DNA of 64,000 nt from Albifimbria verrucaria (Eukaryota; Ascomycota; Sordariomycetes; Hypocreales; Stachybotryaceae), in assembly GCA_020081605.1 (NCBI GenBank), contig JAHREC010000009.1, positions 2,232,001-2,296,000 of the forward strand. Reading direction: 5' to 3'. Below the pieces are notes generated by a model, which did not search any database, was not told the DNA's origin, and saw nothing but the letters and a program-made list of their open reading frames with translations. Of the stretch, positions 25,950-37,100 are shown piece by piece. Each line of letters opens with the position of its first letter. The first letter of the stretch is position 1. The translations under genes were made by a program, and so were the position numbers.

Positions 25950-27130
25950 AGACAGGGAGGCTTGTACGATTGGAGTAGTCAACACACGCGTAGTACGCGG
26001 CAATGCGAAGGGCGTTGGTGTCACTAGCGAGCATGTTGGGACAGCATCAGGCTGTTGCATTAGGTATGATAATGGAGGGTGAACACTTGTCGACACCAGC
26101 TAAGCTCGACCTGACGGTTTCATACATACCACGGTGCATAGGATCAGCAAGATATTTGAGATGGCAGTGTCACGAGTTATCCCATGTTTGGACCATGTAG
26201 ACCCTATCGGTGTGTTTAATGTTTGTCCCATATAGTGCCAGTGGTATTCCAAGGAGTCGAGGTGCAACCGTGATCGTTTATCCAAGACAGCAACATTCAC
26301 GGGCGTGATGGCTTGTGAAGACTTAGAAGAATGCAGATAATGTAGTTGATATTCCTCTTCACCAAGAGAGCATCTTGCCCTGCTATATCCGGCAAGTCCA
26401 TTAGCTAATCGCGTTACCGCTCCACCGGCGTGGAGAAGCGAAGTGGCATCTATAATTATCGCCCGTCCCTCGAGGCCATCACACGTCGACATCATTCATC
26501 CCACCAGACGAATCCATGACATCAGACGCAACCGAGGGCCAATTGCTTGCCCAAAAGGCCCCGGCAAGGTGAATTACAGTACAGGATGTAATAATCGCGT
26601 TCCCACATAACCCGGGGACTCTAAGACAGCGCATGGGTACGGCGAGCGCCCCTTTCGGGGATTATCTAGAGCCTTGCATGGATTTCGTCATGGACTGGTG
26701 ATGCACTGATCTCATCGACTGCGGCCGATCGTCGCAGCACACGGCCCGTCCAGAGACAGACCCAGCAAAATGATGATAGAATGGCAGCATTGCCCCTCTC
26801 TCTAACACCTCCAGGCCGTATTAGAGGAGGCGAGGAGGCTCCAGAATATGATAATTGGAGGCTCCTACCTCGTCATCTCACCCTCCCATTGCCCACTCTT
26901 ACACTCGTCTGGAACATATAAGCTGCAGCTCGGCGTCATGTTTTCCGTAAGAACTCTTCCCCTAGAAATCTACATAAATTCAGTACCAGCTCCAACCTGG
27001 TTCGCACATTTGCTTATACCCCAAGAACCATTTCAACTTTTGCATTTTCAGCACGACCCCAACCGACCGCGACCCCCAGAAAAGCCCACGACACAGCGTT
27101 CATCGATTGTATTCGACAGCAACCTCTACA
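25950..27130. other. intergenic, promoter of the SDR gene
   Basis: About 1.2 kb containing the 3' region of IMH1 and the upstream region of the dehydrogenase. No gene or strong repeat seen. Confidence 0.5.
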
Positions 27131-28084
27131 ATGGCTAGCCAGAATAACCAGCGTTTCACCCGCGATAAGCTCTTCGACCTGTCGGGCAGAGTCGCCCTCG
27201 TTACCGGTAAGGACACGCATTGGAACCTACACTTGCATGATGGAGATTATATGTACTGACAAAACTCTACAGGCGGTGGCTCCGGTATTGGCCTCATGGC
27301 TGCACAGGCCCTCGCCAACAACGGCGCCAAGGTTTACATTGTGGGACGCACGGCCGAGAAGCTGGAACGCGTGGTCGAGACGTACGGCAAGGACATCCCC
27401 GGAGAGCTCATCGCGCTGCCGGGTGACGTGGCCAGCAAGGAGGGCGTTCAGAAGCTTTACGACGAATTCTCCAAGCGCGAGCAGTGTCTGTGCATCCTCG
27501 TCAACAATGCCGGCATCTCGAGCAAGACGACAAGTACAGAGAGTAACGGCGATGCCAACGAGATGCGGGCCAACCTGTTCGAGAAGGATGTTAACACGTT
27601 CGAGGACTGGAACAACACCTACAACACAAACGTGACAGGATACTACTTCATGACGACAGCGTTCCTGCCACTGCTGGCGCAGAGCACGGAGCGTCACCAG
27701 GGATGGTCGGGTACCGTCATCAACATCACATCCATCTCGGGCATGGTCAAGACGGCGCAGCACCACTTTGCATACAACGCCTCCAAGGCGGCAGCGGAGC
27801 ACCTAACGCGTATGTTGGCAGCCGAAGTGTTGTCGAGTAAGATCAAGATCCGCATCAACGGCATCGCACCAGGCGTGTTCCCGAGTGAGATGACGGCCGA
27901 CGAGAGCAATGATGCGCAGAAGAGCCACCTGGAGAAGAGCAAGTTCGAGGGCAAGGTGCCGGCTAACAGGCCCGGCAAGGACGAGGACATGGCACAGGCT
28001 GTGCTGTTCTTTGCCGCGAACCAGTACCTGTCCGGACAGACGCTGGCCGTCGACGGAGGATACACGATCGATGCCGGTTTGTAA
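27131..28084 (+). CDS. short-chain dehydrogenase/reductase (classical SDR), intact
   Basis: NAD(P)(H)-dependent oxidoreductase of the classical SDR family, 295 residues in two exons (27131-27206 and 27273-28084). The nucleotide-binding motif TGGGSGIG is split by the intron. NNAG (structural), ITSISG with the catalytic serine, and YNASK with the Tyr/Lys pair are all present. The C-terminus GQTLAVDGGYTIDAGL is typical. Overall it resembles the fungal group annotated as RhlG-like or 3-oxoacyl-ACP reductase-like, but substrate cannot be read from sequence. It is one of only three complete genes in the window without a one-base shift. It stands alone, with no biosynthetic partners beside it. Confidence 0.93.
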
Positions 28085-30396
28085 GGGGTGGGGGTACTGC
28101 ACGTGTACGAGTAGACGTGACGAGACCGATGATGAATAAATACAAATAATTATCACTGTCAAACCATCCACCTGGATACATACCTAGCTTGGAGGTGTAC
28201 TCATGAAGTTAGTATGGAGGCTTTAGACAGTAGACCAAGCCTGCCTGGTGACGACTGTCCAAGCTCTAGTGAATACGAGATTAATGATGCCAACAAGGTG
28301 ACTGAGCGCGGTTGTATGCAGTGCTGTAGTCGTCCTACCCAAGCCCTTCGGATGCCAGGGCACTAAAAGGATCAAGACCGGGAAGCCAATGGCAAGTGTC
28401 CGACTTTATTTCATCTGTATCCCGATCTGTACCGAAAACCGTGTTTCCTCGTATACGCGGTCGAAGGGCGGCGCATCTTCGTACAGCAAGCGGGAGAACA
28501 CGCAGTCGGACAGATGGGATGGAAGAGATGAACGCGTCATGCAGAATTTCCGACAGCCCGAGAGCCTAGAGGCGTCGTGCCGGCGGGTGGCGTGCGAGTT
28601 GAGGATAGATTACCTGGGGTGTTGACGATGGCACAAGCCAAGAGATGACATGACGATGGGCTTTAGAGTATTGGGGGTGGAGGAATTTCTTATCGTGCAT
28701 GTCATTCATCGTTATCAGTGAATCACCATTTTGGCCTGGGCATGCTTGCCATGTTTGTCACTGGATGCTTCCAGAAGGCTCCTGCTCCATCGTCCGCTAA
28801 ACCTTAAACACAGTCCCGAGAAAGAAAGAAAAAAACGGAAAATAGAATGTGCCACTGACACGCAAGCCAGCCAGCGCTTGCACGCCCCACTCCCTAAGAC
28901 CACCCCGTCCACCCACCACCACCGCTACTACATAGTACCTCCTTCCTGTACTGTACCTTTCGTACCATCAACACCCCCATGCAAACCCTGCTAGCTACCT
29001 TAGGTACCTTAGGGACCTTGGCTCTAGTACGGATACAGCGCTGTAGCCCAACCACTCACGCAAGGGAGGCACCGCTGAGGGTAGGGCTGAGCGAGGTACC
29101 CATTCCCGTACCCGTACCAGTCGAGCAACACGGTCACCCGTCCCTGATCGCCAGACTAAACCCCCTGCTACAGATCTCCCACCAGATCCCCGGTACGCAC
29201 GCGGGAGATTGGCCTTGCAGGACGCAGGGAGCGAAGCCATTGTCGCCCTGCCGTCGATGCTTGTCTGGCGCCGCCGCAGTCGCAGTCGCAGTCGCAGTCG
29301 CGGTTGCAGGGAGCCACTGTTCCTCTCTAGCTCGACCTCATGATGCGACGCCTGCTCTGCCCTTCTTCAACCCTTACCATCTCATCATGCTGCCATCCTC
29401 TTCACTCCGTTTCAATCACCAACAGTTCACGCAAGTCACTTCCAATGGGTGCAGTTTGTCACGCGAGGGAACAATCAAGTAGTAAATAAATTTGCATTCT
29501 CCAAACCACAGCACACTGCCTCATCGACAGGTGCACGGCTGTCTGCCACCAGTCTGCCACCAGTCCGCCATCAATCCATACGAGGTATCCATAATGACCG
29601 ATGATCAAATGCATGATAACCATCCACCTGTGTCGGCCTGGAGGCGCACAACACACAAGAAATAACCAGCAGAATAAGAAAAAAGGGGAGCGAGAGTAGC
29701 CACTCAACCATCTCGGCCGAACCGAGTCCGTTCCCCAAATGCGTCCAACGGAGCGCTCGAGGTGAAAAAGTAGGAACGCCGTACATGCATGCACCGTGAA
29801 CCATCCATGTCCTGCGTGAGACAAACCCTCATCTTCAGGAAGCCAGTAATGCACCTTGACCAATTGCGAAGAGACAAAGTAAACCGGGGATAGAGGAAAC
29901 AAAAAAAAGGAAGCAAAGAAAGCGTGGAGTGGAGTGACGTGATTGCAACTGGGGATTCAGGTGTAAATCGCACTCCGGGTATCAAGGTGATAATTCCCTA
30001 ATGCTCTGGTGTATGTATCTGCCAAATTGAAAATTTGCCGTGATGCCGAGAAGTGCCGATGGTGTGTCATAAATAAAAAAAAGAAGAAAAAGAAAGAAAA
30101 AAGGTTTGACAGAAAGCCATGACTATGCATGATGCGTCAAAACTGCCAAAGTCGCTGCTCATGAGTGTGTTGAAAAGCCAGTGGTAAAACCGAGCGTTGA
30201 GCCAAAACACCCCATCGTGCATGGTCATGAGCGTTCCAAGGTCGTAGCAATAAACATCATCCAAAACAAAAGCGCTAAATGCACGTCTGGTCCGTAAACA
30301 TCGTAAAAATTGGGTGAGGAGGAGAGAGATATGGCGAGGCATGCCGGATGCCTCACAAGTCGGGATTCGTCCATTTGGTCGGTCTTGTCGCAACCC
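28085..30396. other. intergenic, convergent SDR / SWIRM gene
   Basis: About 2.3 kb between two facing stop codons, long for a 3'-3' interval. It holds a TACCTTAGGTACC cluster (28993-29018) and a CGCAGT hexamer tandem (29276-29302). No supported gene on either strand. Confidence 0.5.
29276..29302. repeat. CGCAGT hexanucleotide tandem
   Basis: Four to five copies of a hexamer; the valine/alanine repeat in the overlapping + frame is a translation of it, with no other support for coding. Confidence 0.75.
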
Positions 30397-31771
30397 TTAC
30401 AGGAAGCGCCTAACCCAGGCCGCATCAAGCCAGCCCACCTTGTCGAACGCAGTCCACAGCTTGGACGCCTTGTTAACGTCGATCTTACAGGCCTGCTGGG
30501 CATCAGTCTTGCGGAACTCCTTGCCTGTGCGTAGGCACTGCAAGCGACGCTCAAATATGCGGCGTTTGCTGGTGAGGTAGGTTGCGCAGTCTAGACGAAG
30601 ATTGCCGGCCAGCGTCACCTCGTCTGGGTGAAGCAGGTGAGCGTGTGGGTCGTTGCTGAGATCAATTGGCTGACCCTTCCAGTCCACCTTGAGGCTGTTA
30701 GGTCTGTTAGGCAAAGAGTTGGGAGGCGGGCAATAGTCGGGCAAGGCGTTGAAGTCCTTGTCCTCGCGGTTTGGCGCGACAGAGCGACGAGAAGGTTCGG
30801 GGTGGCGCTAACACGACCTGAGGGTCGTACAGGGCTGCTGCCATGGGTGGTGGTGGAGGCGACAGCGGTACCGTTGCTGGATCGGATGGGCCGTGGGGCA
30901 GATTGAGGTTTTGAGACCCGATCAGCACGCTGGGCTCGGGGTGGCTTGGCGACAATGGGCTTAGCGGGCATGATGGTATGGTAGCGTTGAGCGCCAGCAC
31001 CAGCCTGTCGGTCTGCCTTGAGAAGCGCCCGCTCCTTCATCAACCAACCCTTGCGGTTGGCAGTGTAGTGCTTCATGACCTGAGAACGGAAGGCGAGGAC
31101 CAGCATGTAATCCTCGTGCTTGGGCGGGGAGATGGTGCCAAAGGTACTGGGCGATTGGGCGCGCAGGTGGTCGTCGATGATGTGTCGGTGGTCCTCCATC
31201 TCGGCCGAGGCAAACAGCGGGGGCTGCGGCGGGCTCGCGGCAGCAGCGTCTTCGCTTGGGTAGAGGACGGGGTCCTTGATGGCCTGGCTGGGCGGCGTCG
31301 TGGGAGCCTCGGTGCTTGGTACCGTCTTGCTGTAGGGCGAGACAGGAGGCGACATGGGCAACGGGTGCTTCGCCGACGACGTAGGTTGGACATTGCCGGC
31401 GGTCGATGTAGAATTGGACATGTTGGCGTTGCTGTGGTGAGTATGGGCAAAGCTGTCGATAACAGGGTCAGGCGGCGACATGAGGTTGCTGATATCGAGC
31501 TTCTTGCTGTCCTTGGCGGTTGTGGGAGCCATTGCGGCGAATGGCCGACGATCTAAGTGAGGCGACGTCGACATGGTCGCCATTGAAGGTGAATTGGTCT
31601 TGTTGGAGGAGGAAGAGGGGTCCGTGGGAAAATAGAAGAAAGGGAAGATCGAAAAGAGGGAGACAATTGAGGAGGAGAGGAGGATGTGGTGGTAGAAGTA
31701 GGCTGAGGCGAATTGGATTCGAAAGCAGTAGAAGAAGGCTGTGGGTGGACAATGGCGGGTTTGTCAGCCAT
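30397..31771 (-). CDS. SWIRM-domain protein (Fun19-like), two frame shifts
   Basis: SWIRM is a helical domain found in chromatin proteins; yeast Fun19 and its fungal relatives carry it at the C-terminus. The single exon gives 458 residues after correction. The N-terminus MADKPAIVHPQPSS and the middle are disordered, rich in Ser/Thr/Pro. The SWIRM region includes NSLKVDWKGQPIDLSNDP, LLHPDEVTLAGNLRLDCATY, SKRRIFERRL and ACKIDVNKASKLWTAFDKVG. One C is missing from each of two CCCC runs (GGGG on the + strand at 30799-30802 and 31617-31620). The first removes the SWIRM domain from the long raw frame and the second detaches the true N-terminus. An internal ATG near 31583 is therefore unlikely to be the real start. 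Confidence 0.88.
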
Positions 31772-32829
31772 TGTATTTGGTTTCGCGATGGCTGACTTAC
31801 TGCCTAGAAGCGCAGGGCAGGGCAGGGCAGTCAAGTGAATTGAAGTGATTTGGATTCCAAGTGAACCAGACTGACGTGGGGAGGGTGTGGGTGTGAATAG
31901 TGGGCTGCGAAAGTGGCAAAAGAGTGCTGGTGACTCTTATTTGTATAGGCAGCAGCCAGTCGGAGAAAGCACTAAGGTTCACCTTGGTAGTGGTTTGTAA
32001 TGGGAATTCGGACTTTAGGCGCAGGACCCGTAGAACCCGGAGGAATTGATGCGCCCCTTCTCCGACTCGGGTAAGGTAGTGGAGGAGGAGAGAATTGGTC
32101 CAAGGACACAAAGTCCGAGGTAAACAGTGGAAAAAGAAAAGCGAATTGAAAGAGGAAAAAGTAAAAGCCTTCAAGGGCGGGAGAGCGAGAGAGAAAGCAA
32201 AGGGAGAGTGGTAGATTGATGGGATGAGGGTGGGCGCTCCAGAAGTGCCAATGCTTTATGCTGAACAGCAGGTGCAAGTATAGGTACCTCGTAGTGGAGG
32301 GCGTGTGTGTCGACCCTGCTATCACTTCACCCGGTGGAGGGGTGGGCTTTGGCAGTGGACAGTTGGTGATTGTTTTGTTGGAAGGCGAGGATGCGCTATG
32401 GCAGTGGCAGTGGCAGCAGTAGTAGCAGCAGCAGCAGCGACAACGAAACCACTGGTAAAGGACCGGTCACCGCAAGAGGTAATGTAGGTTGGTGCGTCCA
32501 TCCACCCTCGATAAAGAGCTATGGATGTAGGTCAAGAGGGTCGCTGTTGTTTCGGGGGCCGGCGCCAAACACGACTGTGATGGGTTTGTGACGGTTTGCT
32601 CAAGGTGGACCCCAGAACCAATCCGAGGGGCAATTGATCGAGTTAGGTAGAGCCAATTGGTTCGACAGCCAACGCGCAACAGATACGGAGAGCCAGAAAC
32701 CGGAACCCTGTTGACAGAAAAATGGAGTCCAAGGGTCGAGTTGACGATGGAGCCAGGCGAGGGAGGGAGGGAGTTAGGATTTAAGCATCCGGGTGGCGGA
32801 CGACGATGACTGTTTCTTGGTGTCCAGCT

Positions 32830-32872
32830 TGTGGATGTGGATGTGGATGCGGATGCGGATGCGAATGTGGAG
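32830..32872. repeat. GTGGAT/GCGGAT hexamer tandem
   Basis: About six to seven hexamers (GTGGAT passing into GCGGAT). Overlapping frames reflect the repeat only. Confidence 0.75.
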
Positions 32873-33611
32873 GCTGTGGAAGTGGGATGACTCTTCCTAG
32901 GCACACGCCCTAGCCTTGCTGGCTCGCTCGCCCTCCGGTCAGTTCGTCTCCGTCGTGTCCCAGGCAGAGCCGAATCGCTCCTCTGGTTCGCCCTGTCGAC
33001 TGATTGATTGATACCCGAAAACAGACAAGGCAAGGAAGGCAAGGCAAGGCAAAGCAGGCAAGCAAGGCAAGGTATGCTAGGCTCCGAACGACCGGGTCTG
33101 GCTGGCAAGGGGCAATGACAATGCGCCGCGCGCCTTTGAGTGAGTGATGTGGCAGCCAGAGACTTGACGCAATGCAAAGGCGACGCACGTACAAACACGA
33201 CGACGAAGAATCCCGGGTCAACAGATGTGGCAGCCTCTGCCTGGAAAGCTCAGGTGGATCCTGGGAAACCTAATGCAATGGCCAAGGTAGGATGCGGCGG
33301 CAGAGAGGACAAGAAAAGGGGCCTTTTCTTTCTTTTCTTCGATATATCCTGGTCCCGAGGTATGGCAGTATGGTACGGCACGGTATGGTAACGGTAGTGC
33401 TGGCAGGGGACGTGAGTGACGCGTGAGGGTAGGTAATGCAACTGGATCCAGGCAGACAAGTTGAAAGAGTAAGCAGCACAGAGAATCAGCGGCGCTCTCT
33501 CAATGTCGCGCGTGAGCGGTCCAGTCTGTAGAGGTAAAGGCAAGGCGGATGCAAAGCCAGGGGCCTGGAGGTCCGAGAAACTGCACAGCAAGGCTCTGTT
33601 GGTGGTCCTGC

Positions 33612-33676
33612 GATTGAGGAGGAAGAGAAGGAAGAAAAGGAAAAGGAAAGGGAAAAGGAAAAGAAAGGAGAGAGAC
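33612..33676. repeat. polypurine tract
   Basis: A nearly uninterrupted run of A and G (GGAAAA and GAGGAAG units) over some 65 bp. Confidence 0.75.
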
Positions 33677-34090
33677 GGTTAGGAGGAGGGAGCAAGATAT
33701 TAGACGAAGGCGAGGCAGAGGGGGCGGCGGAGAAGGAAGGGTGGGGAGGGAGTGGGAGCGAGAGAGAGGGCCACGCTGCAATATGGCATGGACCAAAAAG
33801 CCCAAGAGCGAGTGTGTTCCAAATCAACTCAACCATCAACCCACTGCGAAGAGCGAGTGCTACCAAGGCATGGCACAGTAATGCGACACACAGGTGATGC
33901 GTGCACACATCTTTTCCTCCCAAGATAAGCCAACGTTGCGCTATTCCGTGCAGTATGTGGACCGTCTGTCTTGTAATTGACCACCGGCCTACCTCCCTAG
34001 GTACATACCTCTATGTAATGTACTGCGGGCAAGTCGGACAGATAACCAAGCCTACTGTACCAAGGAGATAAGTGCACAAATACATACACT

Positions 34091-34160
34091 TACACACACA
34101 CACACACACACACATACAGTACAGTACTGTACAGTACTACAGTATAGTATTGTATACTTA
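34091..34160. repeat. CA microsatellite followed by a self-complementary tract
   Basis: (CA)n at 34091-34113 is followed by overlapping palindromes such as GTACAGTACTGTAC and AGTATAGTATTGTATAC up to 34158. The second part can fold on itself. Confidence 0.75.
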
Positions 34161-37100
34161 CATACGCACACACACTCTCTTCGCACATAAAACGACCGAG
34201 CACAAGATGATGGAGCTGTATCAGAACCGGGAGGGGCGCACACCACACACGGCGCGAGAGATATTGGGCAATTCGACAGTGCGTTACTCCCTCTCCCCTC
34301 TCAACTTGGCCAGCCAAACCATCTCCTTCATGATACCGAGATTCGCTCACAGTAAGACCTACTTACTGCTACTACGCTTACGCCTCCCCTTGCCCTCCCT
34401 CCACCAATCGATCCCACCACCTCGTTAACTCGGGCTGGCTGGCTGAAATCCAAGTAGGCCGCTGTCAGTCTTGTCTGGATTAAACCCAGCTGCCAGGCAA
34501 ACCTAATGTTGCGCCAGAACCTGGACCGAAGATTCCGCCATACCTGCGCATAATCAATTCTCCCTGATTTGGCTTTGCGCATCGCCTTTCGTTTTTTGTT
34601 TTGTTTTTGTTTTATTTTATTTTTTCCGGCTTCGGCTGGCCCGGGTCAATTCTTCCTCATCTTTGCGCTGTAACAGCTTCGCTTTGCTTTGCTCTGCTTC
34701 AGTGGGCGGGGAGCGTCTTGTTTCTCTTTGTGCTGCGGTTATCGCCACACCCATCGGCGTCGCCCGCCTACCTGCTCCTCACTCAAGGCCTCTCTTGTTT
34801 TGCTACTGTAAACGTTTCCTACTCCAGAATAGCCCTCGTTTGCCGTACAATATCTGGATCCTTGCACGTCGTCTGCTTAACGCACACCCTTTCTCAATCT
34901 TAGACCTCGAGATCCCCACCATCAACCAGTCAGGTGCCGTTCGCCTACCTAGGTCATCAGGCACACCAGCCAGCCCCATGTCTGGATCAGAATCACCAGT
35001 GAGCCACCCCCAAAATAACTTCTGCTGCCCACAACCTGTGGCTTGCCCTCACCCCTTTGTTTTCGTCATGCGCAGTGCGCCCTCCCCCAAGCGCACGGCG
35101 ACCGGCTCTTTGATCATCATTTGAGCATATGGCCTTACTCTGCTGTCTTCTGGCATTGATAGGCGAATCTTGGTCGCATTTTCCAGCGTCGACTCCCGGA
35201 TGCCATTGACGATAACACAAGTACTCCGAAACAAAGCACAATCCATTAGAAATCCAGCGAGGCAGTGCAATTGCAATGGAGAAACAGCACTCACCCGCCG
35301 GCCCCGGAGGTCTCGAGCATTGGCCAGAACGGAGCCGGATGACGTGCCTCCAGCCTTCCTCCTTCGCGCTGGCTCTACGCGGTCCTAAGCTGGGCTCGCC
35401 TGGTGGCTACCATTGGTTGCGCATGAGTGGTGGATTGGGCGTGCAATTCCATGCTTGCCCAAACTATCCTATCCAGAGCAGCCAGTCTGTGAACCGTCAG
35501 AAGCCACAGAACGTGCCTGGCATAAGCCCCAAGCATCCTCCAGTCCGTCCGTCTGCCCAATGCGTAGCAGCCACTACACGGTGCCCTACAATTGTGCCAT
35601 GCCAGGGGCCTGGGTGGTTGGACAGGCGTTTTCTTTGTGAAACACTGCTGTAGGCTATGGTTGACGGCCATTGACAGCTGAGTTTGGTGCTGTACGTGTC
35701 CTACCCATGGCTGGTTACAAGATGCGCAGGGCTTGTATCAAGCCAGCTCAGTCTACAGCCATTGCCTCTCCCTAGTAGCGAAAAGGCGGCCTCACCGCCT
35801 CCTTAAGATTAAGGCAGCTTTACTGGGTCTCCAGACGGTCACCGCTCTGCTAGTAAGTAATGGTAGCCGTAAAAGGTGAATCTAGAGCGAACCGTTCCCG
35901 CCCAGAGCGCACGCCGCTAGCACTGGCCATCGTCGTCGCATGAAATGGAATCAGTGAGGTGTGCCGGAAACTTGTAAATTGTAGCCCTCCCAGGGCTTCA
36001 CACACCCCATTTCCCAATGGGGCTGGTCAGCCAGTCCGCTCTAGATGCCCGATGCCCAATGGGTCGAGGCAGGCCCAATCACAGAGCCGCGCCAGGCGAA
36101 CAAGAACAGGGCCCGCCATGTCGTCGCCCCCAGTTTCAATGCGTGGCCCCTTGACCTATGCAGGAGGCCAATTGTCCATTCACGAGGCCGGACTGGGCCT
36201 GGATTGCTTCGTTCTGCCGCCGCAAGCTGAAGGGGCCCCATACTGTACGTTTCCAAACCACAGGCAGCGTCAAGAGGAGGGGAGACGACAAAGGAAAAAA
36301 GGCCGACGACTGGGGGCGGCATGAGGCCCAACAATGGAACGACATGGGATGGACACAACCCCACCACGGCGCGACTGTCCCCTCAACGCCAAACTGCCCC
36401 TCCACGAAGATGAAAGAAGAGATTGATGTTGGGAGGCAGTGGGCGCAATGGAGGACGACGGAGTTGCGGCATGCCGTTGGAATCTCCAGTTCAGGAATCT
36501 CGGTAAGACCTAGGAGAGGCTCGTTGACGGAATTGGTGAGCAATTGCTCCGTGATGGCCACCATTGGCCAATGTGAGCATAGAGCCGTCGAGCCGCGTGA
36601 CTGCGTCAGTCCTCGTCTGCCTGCCCACCCAAGACGGAGGCCCCAGTGCCAGTGTCAGTGTAAGTACCTACGGTACGACGACGAGGATGACGAGGACGAC
36701 GACGAGGGCCTACGACTGTACAGCACAGTAATGTGAGTCACAGGAGAGCAAGGAATGGGCTAATGTAGTTGATGATGGTTGGCTGGTTGGTTGTCGTTCA
36801 ACCCCGTGCTGTGCCAGAGGTCGGGACTGCACACCCTCCTAGTCCAAAAGCAGACTAGCGTCCAGCCTGTGGCAGGAAGTGGAAGGAGGGGTCAATTAGT
36901 TATCTGGACCCTGCCCCGTGCCCCATGTACCTTCCCTGCCTTATCCTTATCCTCGCCCAAAATCCTGTCCTGGTGATGCAGACAGATAAGCCTGAGAACC
37001 ACCTGATGATGGAGGGGCACATGCGATTATCGATAAGCTGAACAATACTATGGTACCCCCAGCAAACCCCGTAGGGAGGAGCCCATGTTTCCATGCTTCC

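Noticed and set aside
32467..33198. 243-codon minus-strand frame rich in Cys, Leu and Pro
   Set aside because: It spans hexamer and GCAAG-type repeats, overlaps open frames in other phases and has no motif.
34091..34113. Telomere-like or subtelomeric repeat
   Set aside because: It is a simple CA microsatellite; no TTAGGG arrays occur in the window.
35049..35294. 81-codon minus-strand frame with protein-like composition (RESTLENATKIRLSMPED)
   Set aside because: Short, overlapped by a plus-strand frame, no domain and no supporting splice sites.
36158..36736. 192-codon plus-strand frame with an acidic end
   Set aside because: Overlapped by a similar-length minus-strand frame; the acidic end comes from a GAC/GAG/GAT repeat; no recognisable domain or splice structure.
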